From Patiria pectinifera (taxonomy: Eukaryota > Echinodermata > Asteroidea > Valvatida > Asterinidae): a stretch of 64,000 nucleotides of DNA. Within the stretch, counting starts at the first letter, position 1; the number at the start of each line of letters is the position of its first letter. Under the pieces are notes generated by a model. The model was not told where the DNA came from, searched no databases, and saw nothing but the letters and a program-made list of their open reading frames with translations. The stretch is from positions 18,931,513 through 18,995,512 of the forward strand of contig CM057147.1 in NCBI GenBank assembly GCA_029964075.1. Direction: 5' to 3'. Shown here in pieces: positions 20,770-64,000 of this stretch. The translations under genes were made by a program, and so were the position numbers.

Positions 20770-21071
20770 CGCCACAAGTGGGTTACCCCGGAGGTCCACC
20801 AGCCAATCAGCGATGGTGACACATAACGGGCGAGGCTATTTTACATAATTTATGCACAGACCTGCGCAAGAGAAAGCCGCCATTATTCGCGAGGCCATTT
20901 CACCAACGACGAAAGTCAGCGATTCTGTAGATTGATCTCCAGTTTTTATATTGTAAACGCCAAATAGCCTGCCAAAATGGCAGAAGTGTCTCCGTAGTTG
21001 TGCAGGCGACCTGGATGGAGGGTTCAAGCCCGCCGATGGGCTGTAATTCGCCGCGATATCTCTGATGAAAA
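20770..21071 (+). promoter_or_regulatory. Candidate promoter and non-coding first exon of the remodeler gene
   Basis: This is the only CpG-enriched stretch between the second gene and the remodeler start. It holds YY1-like motifs (GCCGCCATTATT at 20877; CCAAAATGGCAG at about 20973), common in promoters of housekeeping genes, and ends in a strong 5' splice site, GAAAA|GTAAGTTC, at 21071/21072. Splicing to the acceptor at 25099 would give a 5' UTR with short upstream ORFs. This assignment is inference. Confidence 0.35.
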
Positions 21072-21409
21072 GTAAGTTCTTTCAGCTTCGCCGAGATGGT
21101 TGAGCGGGACTCGCTCATTTACATGTACTTGTACAATGTACAGTGTACGTGTACATTATGTACACGTTTTGTCATTGCGCAGTGCACTGTGCTGGCAGAC
21201 GTGGACGTACTGTACGTACCGGACCGCGTGATATCATGAATGCGCTGTTTCAATGACATGAATGATGCATTGCCAACTACGCAAAGGGCATACGTAACGT
21301 TCGCGGGATGTCTTTTTACAAGAACCACCATCCCGGTACAAATAAAATTGTGAAAGGAATGTAGTAAAATAACTAGGCCTATGTACAATATCCAGAGGCC
21401 ACTTGTTTG

Positions 21410-21576
21410 GTTGTGTACAAAGTTTTGAGTGCATTTTCGAAGTATTTTCTAACAAAACATGCAACATTATTTAGAAGTGTTTCTCAGTCCCAGATTCATT
21501 CAGTCTTTTCAACATTTTGCAAAGATGACTGACCATGAGATGAAAAAAGTGGTATCAGGATGCAACATTCTTTCCA
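21410..21576. mobile_element. MITE with GGAAAGAATGTTG end, truncated copy 3
   Basis: GTTGTGTACAAAGTTTTGAG, CAGTCCCAGATTCATTC and the end GGATGCAACATTCTTTCC match copies 1 and 4. The left terminus is missing. Confidence 0.5.
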
Positions 21577-22367
21577 AAATGATTGTAGAGAAGACTTTAA
21601 GTCTGAATAGATTTCTTTCTTTTCCCAGGCCGCCCAAAGGCAGGACTCAACGCCTTAACATTAAATTTAAAATTTTTGGTTATATTTTTCTGCACATAAA
21701 TAAGTTGCAGCACATCTCATCAGACGAGAGTTGAAATTGTTCATAACAGGAGTGTGCACTGTAATTTGGAACGAATGCAGATGCACAAACACAGACATCT
21801 AGGCCCTATCAACTGCCAACTACAAAAATCCGTTCTCATCGTCATGATTGTAAACAAAACAGGGAATAAAACAGCATGTGTTGCGCAATATTGCAGAGTG
21901 GTTCTGCTGTGTGCTGCAAAAATTAGATGACCAGTGTTCTTCAAGGATTGAAAGCAGTACAAATCTGCAAACAAAGGGCAACTATTTTGCAGTTTTTGTA
22001 ACTTTCGGGTTCCCTTTTATTAAACTGAGTATTGTTTGTTTTTTGTTGTCTCTTGATCACGATTTGTTGTGCATGATGTGTGTACATTCTTAATATGATT
22101 AACGTTTTCTTCCAATTTTGCTTTGATATTTTGTTAGGAAATACTTAGAGAAGTACTCGCAGCCTTTGTAGTTGTACATAACCACCAAATTTGCGTCAGG
22201 ATAGTACAACATTCTACTTGATAATGCCCCAGTTTTGGATAGTTAAATCAGTCAATTGAAGTGTTGGATTTTTTCTTTGGGTGGGATTTTGTCAAATGTT
22301 ATTCTCATTTAACCTTTACCTTCTAAACTAGTATAGAAATAAAAGGATTTGGATATACGTCACGTCC

Positions 22368-22555
22368 TTGGTTGTGTACAAAGTCTATGGAGAGTTGCAT
22401 GCATTCGTGAAGTAGGCCTATTTTCTGACAAAATTGGAAATGTGTCTCGGTCCCAGATTCATTTTTGTGATGACTGTCTTGACTGAACTTCATTGAAATA
22501 ATATGTGGTGAACAAAATAATGGTGTTGGGATGCAACATTCTTTCTCTTTCCAAG
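22368..22555. mobile_element. MITE with GGAAAGAATGTTG end, truncated copy 4
   Basis: GGTTGTGTACAAAGTCTATG, CGGTCCCAGATTCAT and GGGATGCAACATTCTTTC are shared with the other copies. The left terminus is not seen. Confidence 0.5.
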
Positions 22556-22630
22556 AATTGAAAAAGTTCCAAGGAAAAAAAATGCTGAACCCCATTATCA
22601 TGTAGTCTTTACATAGTATAAATGAATTAA

Positions 22631-23194
22631 CCATAACTCCCTCTAGAGGCGTTTTTGCTAGGATAAAACCTCAATCCTACAAAATCCTCCAAATGTATGC
22701 ATGTAAAAATTGCAAATAGCCTCAATCCTGCAAATCCTCTTGCTATTTCTTGAATATGATCCTTGGAGGGGTAACCACTGCCTCAATCCTGCGAAATATT
22801 CCTGCAATCACTGTCAATATGTTGAGGCAGAGCCATTGACATCCTGGAGAAGTAGGGAGGATTTCAAGTATAATCTAGGCCTAAATTTATACACGGCTGA
22901 GCATAAACAACACAAGGTCCAGCCCAAAGACCTCGACACAGTGCATCCTCCTAAATCAGCCACACATTTTTTGCCATAAATCCCAGGTATGCAACTTTTT
23001 CTTGGATCCGCTGATTTCCTCATTTGTTTTCTACTCATGAATGCCATTACAAATTGAAAAACACTGTGCAAAGTCTTGTGTGGTTTGGAATTTCCTCATT
23101 TTTTCTAAATAACCAGTTGCATGCCTGAAAGCCTTAATCCTGCAAAATCTTTCACTTTGCAGAGATAATTTTGAAGTATTTTGGAAGGTTAGGG
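22631..23194 (+). mobile_element. TTAA-flanked element (piggyBac-like MITE), with nested insertion
   Basis: Flanked by TTAA (22627-22630 and 23195-23198). Left end CCATAACTCCCTCTAGAGG, right end GGAAGGTTAGGG. The interior has the family phrase CCTCAATCCTNCAAAATCCT. A 145-bp element with its own TIRs is inserted at 22984-23128. TTAA target sites and CCCT-type ends are the hallmark of the piggyBac superfamily. Confidence 0.65.
22984..23128 (+). mobile_element. 145-bp TIR element, copy 1 (nested)
   Basis: Begins CAGGTATGCAACTTTTTCTT and ends CAGTTGCATGCCTG. The interior has GGATCCGCTGATTTCCTC and TGCCATTACAAATTGAAAAA. Inserted inside the TTAA-flanked element, so it is the younger of the two. 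Confidence 0.75.
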
Positions 23195-25122
23195 TTAATG
23201 TAGACGTTCCTGGCATAGACATTGTTCTAGTGTACTTATTGAAGAAATGTAATTAAATGCGCATATATATTTATAACTTGGAAGACCAGATGTTATGTAC
23301 CTCGCGAATGGCATTTTCCAAGGTGAACTATGAATAGTGCTAAAAGTGAATCGTCGGGTTTGGTTCAGCAATTTTTATCTGAACATTGGTTTGGGTCTGG
23401 CAACAAATTAGAACATTGCTGTCAGAGTATACTTGTTTATATCGTCTTCTTGCATAATAAACCTGCTTTAGAGGCCCTTTGTAGGACCCTGTGCCAGAAT
23501 AAACCCAGCCATGTCACATTGCCGCTGCTGTACAGCGCCAGTTAAAAAAAAAAAATTTATAAGTGCTCGAAGTGCAAAATTTGAAATGAGAGTTGAGTAT
23601 TGTACGTGAAAAACACGTTTCCATATTGCCCATTTTGTCTTACCAAAAATGCATCTCAACAAAAATTTGACGTCAAAAACTATCGTATGTTGCCCCTTTC
23701 ATACATACTTGTCCACATCGATGGTGATTGAGAGCGCATGAAGCTCATGTTAAACAAATTTTGTTTCAACGACAATGCCGCATCGACCGCAAGTGTTTTG
23801 CCATCTTGCAAGATCTTGAATACTTTGCACATAGACTGGTTCCCGTCAAATAACGATAAACTGGAACCGTAAAAGGACGGGAACAAGCTAACTCGGTTGA
23901 CACCTTGAATTATGTCAAGCAAACTTTTAGAAACGATCTAAAACTGAAGATTTCAGCTCGTAATTTCACAAAACTGGAAGATATGTTTTCTGTGTATGTA
24001 TTTTTTTTCTGTTTCCATGTATTTATTCCAAGCATTATTCCTCAGATTAGTAATGTTTGAGTAGCGCTGGCGGAACATGATGTGTGTCCACTGTGGTCGC
24101 TCCGTCAATGATTGTGTTGCCATTGTCTTTTGTGGGTGTGCTAATGACTGCACGTGCATGTAACCCTATACAATTTTCCTTTCACTTTAAGTCGGTACTG
24201 TCAACCTAAAATGTTGTTTTCTTCTAATTAGAAGTAAAATTTGATAATTTTATGGTGCAAATTTTTATTATTGTTATTGCACAAATAAAACTACGTGGTG
24301 CTAAAATTTGTGTTTCTGAACATCCCAACTGAGCAGTTAGGTCGAGTTCGGAATTGCTATGTTCGGCAAATTTTAGTTTGGTTCAGCGGTAATACTTATT
24401 ATGAAGTGAGATGAAAAAAAATTATTGGAACAAAGAAATACGTGACTTTTGTTTTGGGTCAGCTGGTACTTTCACATGTGTGTGTTTTTGTTTTTTTATG
24501 ATCATTCACTAAGTTTTTGATAAGGATCCCGCTGGATCCAACAATTCATAGGTACTATCATTGTATGATTGTTGATCTGCTCAGTTGAACAATATGGTGA
24601 ACTCTTGATAAGTCAAAACCGGTTAACCCGAAAACCCGGTTAACCCGAAAACCCGGTTAACTCAAAGTAAGAACTTATTCTCGTCAAAAGAATAGCAAAT
24701 CATGTGTAAACATGCCAATGCTAACCCAAATTTCGGACGGGAAACTTGGTTATTAATCGAACTCATTGTGATTGTGATTTAATTAAATACATTATTAAAA
24801 TCAATACAGGGAAGGGAAGTGAGCCACAAAGGCAAGCGAGTTACAGGAAAGCCATTCATGTGCATTGTACATGCATATTATGTACGTGATCGTAGAAAAA
24901 TTGGAAATATTGCTTAACTCGACCTTCGGATATCTCGAATTTTCTACAATTCCCTTGAGATTTGACTTATGGAGATTTCACTGTATTTTAACTATTTGTG
25001 TCAGAGCTTGATACTAGATCTGGCGGAGTTGGAGTTATAAGTATATTAACATTGTTTTGGTTGGTAATTCTATGAATTTCTTTTTTTTCTTTTCTGAAGG
25101 ACCCTAGGAGCTTGTGGTAACC

Positions 25123-64000
<38,878 letters not shown>

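Larger units (their letters stand above)
21072..25099 (+). other. Presumed first intron of the remodeler gene
   Basis: No coding exon is seen. The stretch holds two copies of the GGAAAGAATGTTG MITE family, one TTAA-flanked element with a nested 145-bp element, and a degenerate AACCCGGTTAACCCGAAAACC repeat near 24620-24660 with pogo-like character. It ends in a T-rich tract and CTGAAG. Confidence 0.4.

Noticed and set aside
20521-20848. Overlapping ~100-aa frames near the candidate promoter
   Set aside because: No motif and no splice signals that join them to anything; likely chance.

Overview
The window is eukaryotic nuclear DNA from an animal, all genes on the + strand. GT-AG introns of roughly 0.3-2 kb, GC-rich exons in AT-rich introns, many short inverted-repeat transposons and tRNA-headed SINEs, and one Domino-type remodeler gene carrying features that vertebrates split between EP400 and SRCAP all point to a marine invertebrate. 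A non-vertebrate deuterostome (echinoderm- or hemichordate-like) is my best guess. That placement is inference; no marker gene settles it.

Layout. (1) 731-1894: an intact, single-coding-exon class A (rhodopsin-like) GPCR with no assigned ligand. (2) 1.9-9.2 kb: no gene seen; palindromic and TIR elements and one SINE. (3) 9355-15027: a three-exon gene for a basic nuclear-type protein of 1123 aa that I do not recognise, with ~85-residue internal repeats; its second 5' splice site is the edge of a hairpin element. (4) 15-20.8 kb: repeats and simple sequence. (5) ~20.8-21.07 kb: a CpG-richer stretch ending in a strong 5' splice site, the best candidate promoter and non-coding first exon for the next gene. 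(6) 25123 to the right edge: 33 coding exons (2864 codons so far, truncated by the window) of a Domino/SWR1-class ATPase: an EP400-like N-terminal block, HSA domain, acidic region, SRCAP-like SNF2 ATPase with intact motifs, a ~760-residue Q/P-rich insertion between the two RecA lobes, then a basic tail with PMDLS motifs. Every exon junction was phased by hand and the frame stays open from the ATG to base 64000.

The proteins do not form one pathway. The remodeler would be the catalytic subunit of a SWR1/TIP60-type complex exchanging H2A.Z; the GPCR acts at the plasma membrane; the middle gene is probably nuclear from its composition only.

The most unusual features are in the introns of the remodeler. 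A large family of short elements is flanked by TTAA and has ends in CCCT/AGGG, many with telomere-like TTAACCCTAACCC. Six of them begin within 40 bp downstream of a 5' splice site. There is also a 142-bp tandem duplication across a 3' splice site, a five-copy 145-bp TIR element always in the same orientation, and a clean hAT-like insertion with an 8-bp target duplication. All coordinates and similarities were read by eye; no database search was run.
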